A stretch of 20,645 bases of DNA from a virus. The notes under the pieces are model-generated. The model worked only from the letters and a program-made list of their open reading frames with translations, made no database searches and was not told the origin of the DNA. Made by a program: the position numbers and the translations under genes. Location: IMG/VR virus record IMGVR_UViG_3300025276_000270, positions 1 to 20,645 of that record. One strand, given 5' to 3'. Below, piece after piece: positions 19,064 to 20,645 of this stretch (its first letter is position 1; every line of letters starts with the position of its first letter).

Positions 19064-20176
19064 ATGGCAAAAATTAATGTAAGAAGTCCTTACTATGTAT
19101 ATTTAAACGAAACTAAATTAACATTTGCTTCTATTAAAATATGGATATATACAGGAACGTATGGAAGCAGACCAACTCTTGAAACCTACAACCTAAGTGC
19201 TTTAGCGGTAAACAATACAGTAAACTTTGAGATTGCTGAGCTTGTTAGAGATTATATAACTTATAACGCTGATGACTACGAAACAGAAATAGTCTGGGTT
19301 GATTATGAAATAACGAAGATTGTTGCTGGAGCTGAAACTACGCTACCTATCGTGCGTAACAGAGGGTTTTATGGTTATGGTTATTTTGAGCAAGGAGTAA
19401 ATCCACAAAATGATTCTGGTTTATTACAGTCTAATTTAACAATAGTAAAGCTAGATGATGCACCTGTTTATTTGCCTGTTGATACTAACAAAGTATCCAA
19501 CGTATATTTTTATTCAAATGGTGAGCAGATATATGAAAAAAACTTTAGTGTAACAACTGGGTCATCAACTCAAATACAATATGTAACCAATACAATAAAC
19601 CCAGCAGATGAGTTTGAAGAGAGGGTTTTAAATGATGGGGGTACTTTTGAAGGTAGCCTATGCTTAAATCAGTTCTTAGATAGTACGGCTTTGTTTCCTG
19701 TTGATACTATATACGTAAACTCAATAGGTGGAAGCGTTGATTTAATCAAAGTAGATAATATTGAAGAGTGTAAATATGAGCCTTACAAATTAAGTTTTAT
19801 AAACAAGTTTGGAGCTTTACAAGATATATGGTTTTTTAAACGAAGCAATAAACAACTATCAACTAAAGCAGAAGATTTCAAAAGAAATACACTTGTAGCG
19901 AATAGCTATGCAGTAGATAAGCATCAGACAAAAAACCTATATAAAATGGGTACTGAAAAAATGGACTTAAATACTGGCTTTTATCCAGAAGCATACAACG
20001 AAGTCTTTAAGCAAATGCAATTAAGCGAAGACTGTTGGATTGAAATAGGTGGGAATGTTTTACCAGTAAATGTAACAGATTCTAGCTTCAGTTATAAAAC
20101 TAGTCTTAACGACAAGCTAATTAATTACACCATAAAAATAGACTTTGCTTTTGACACTATAAACAATATTAGATAG
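19064..20176 (+). CDS. Tail structural protein, unknown specific role (370 aa)
   Basis: 370 residues, beta-rich throughout (YYVYLNETKLTFASIKIWIY, LPIVRNRGFYGYGYFEQG, DTIYVNSIGGSVDLIKVDN), with a basic middle segment, LSFINKFGALQDIWFFKR. It has no cysteine-rich region or signal peptide. The segment GALQDIWFFKR and the later KQMQLSEDCWIEIGG look familiar as parts of a conserved tail protein of Bacteroidota siphophages. Position within the tail block suggests a tube, baseplate or adhesion component. It ends directly against the next start (TAG-ATG). Confidence 0.6.
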   Translation: MAKINVRSPYYVYLNETKLTFASIKIWIYTGTYGSRPTLETYNLSALAVNNTVNFEIAELVRDYITYNADDYETEIVWVDYEITKIVAGAETTLPIVRNRGFYGYGYFEQGVNPQNDSGLLQSNLTIVKLDDAPVYLPVDTNKVSNVYFYSNGEQIYEKNFSVTTGSSTQIQYVTNTINPADEFEERVLNDGGTFEGSLCLNQFLDSTALFPVDTIYVNSIGGSVDLIKVDNIEECKYEPYKLSFINKFGALQDIWFFKRSNKQLSTKAEDFKRNTLVANSYAVDKHQTKNLYKMGTEKMDLNTGFYPEAYNEVFKQMQLSEDCWIEIGGNVLPVNVTDSSFSYKTSLNDKLINYTIKIDFAFDTINNIR

Positions 20177-20645
20177 ATGCAGATAATAGACTTATATATT
20201 AGAGGTGGTAATAAATTTACTAGCGTGGGTTACTTTCCATCATCGACTAGGCTTGTAGATACTTCAACAGATTTCACAAATGGGAACTTTAGTGTAGGAC
20301 AAATCATCAAAGATATATCAACAGGAATTGAAGGAAAGATTACTGCAATAGCTCCAAGCGGAAACGACACTCTGGATATTGATGGAGGTATATTTTCTGG
20401 GACTAAAACATATGAAATCTATGATGACTTTACAAAGCTAGAATTATTTAATGACGAGAGCGTTTCAATTACTGACACGATTCAGAATGTAAAAGACCCA
20501 GCTAAGATATTTGCACCCTTTAGCCAACAGTTTAGCGTTCCAGCTTCTAAGCACAATAATAAGTTTTTCAAGCATTACTATGATGTGGACGTTAATAATA
20601 GTTTTGATGCTAGGTATCAAGGCGATGGACTTATTCAGCTAAATG
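20177..20645 (+). CDS. Tail/baseplate protein, 3'-truncated by window end
   Basis: The reading frame opens at ATG 20177, immediately after the previous stop, and runs off the window after 156 codons. The visible part has beta-rich sequence (MQIIDLYIRGGNKFTSVGYF, IIKDISTGIEGKITAIAPSG) and then LELFNDESVSITDTIQNVKD followed by FAPFSQQFSVPASKHNNKFF. The 'LFNDE...FSVPAS..N...F' segment is one I associate with a large tail or baseplate protein found downstream of the preceding gene in Bacteroidota phages. Function beyond a tail component is not clear. Confidence 0.65.
   Translation, partial: MQIIDLYIRGGNKFTSVGYFPSSTRLVDTSTDFTNGNFSVGQIIKDISTGIEGKITAIAPSGNDTLDIDGGIFSGTKTYEIYDDFTKLELFNDESVSITDTIQNVKDPAKIFAPFSQQFSVPASKHNNKFFKHYYDVDVNNSFDARYQGDGLIQLN

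Noticed and set aside
71-19331. CTGGAG occurs about 18 times on the + strand and its complement CTCCAG about once, resembling a Chi-like oriented motif
   Set aside because: TTGGAG is about as frequent on the same strand, and all genes point the same way. Gly GGA and Glu GAG codons plus purine bias of coding strands explain most of it.

Overview
The window is a gene-dense, A+T-rich stretch of a tailed double-stranded DNA phage (or an active prophage) of a Bacteroidota host, most likely a flavobacterium. Four things point there. Every gene lies on the + strand. Stop and start codons repeatedly overlap (ATGA, TAATG). Two promoters fit the Bacteroidota pattern TTG-N20-TAnnTTTG. Many starts have an A-rich leader (AAACAATG, AACAAACATTATG) instead of a strong Shine-Dalgarno site. 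I saw no integrase, repressor, tRNA, rRNA, insertion sequence or CRISPR array. Family names below come from recognising motifs by eye; no search was run.

Layout. 1-3830: end of the virion head region, with a 5'-truncated portal protein, a DUF6712-like connector, a 31-residue basic peptide, a beta-rich protein, a large spike/fibre protein with a LamG-like end and a small conserved protein. 3830-4876: lysis, with a 53-residue membrane peptide, a T7-lysozyme-like amidase and a holin of the 3TM type. 4877-5086: no gene; an array of 9-bp dyads phased at 15 bp beside an AT-rich block, then a weak promoter. 5087-8034: recombination and replication, with a NinG-like nuclease, a terminator, a strong promoter, a Rad52/ERF-like annealing protein, a protein with an SSB-like DLPF tail, a second terminator and a RecA/DnaB-fold ATPase. 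8068-9629: a membrane protein, a phage sigma factor, two small proteins and a PD-(D/E)XK-like nuclease. 9642-12503: a second strong promoter and a run of very small early genes, including two Cys-rich mini-proteins, a compact cytosine-C5 methyltransferase and a DUF3310 protein. 12481-15794: a RecE/YqaJ-type exonuclease, a protein with a DnaA domain IV-like helix-turn-helix, a ParB-like protein and two tandem paralogous glycosyltransferases resembling the TET-associated (TAGT) family. 15796-17290: terminase small and large subunits. 17318-20645: tail genes, beginning with a G/GT-type tail assembly chaperone pair joined by a likely programmed -1 frameshift.

How it fits together. The two promoters probably drive early transcription of recombination, replication and accessory genes; the phage sigma factor could switch transcription to late genes. 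The exonuclease, annealing protein, NinG-like nuclease and ATPase form a recombination-dependent replication set. The methyltransferase, ParB-like protein and two glycosyltransferases suggest modified virion DNA made just before packaging, although no TET/JBP oxygenase or hydroxymethylase is visible here. Besides the long open frames, I found eight short genes and one frameshift extension; most are tied to a neighbour by ATGA or longer overlaps.
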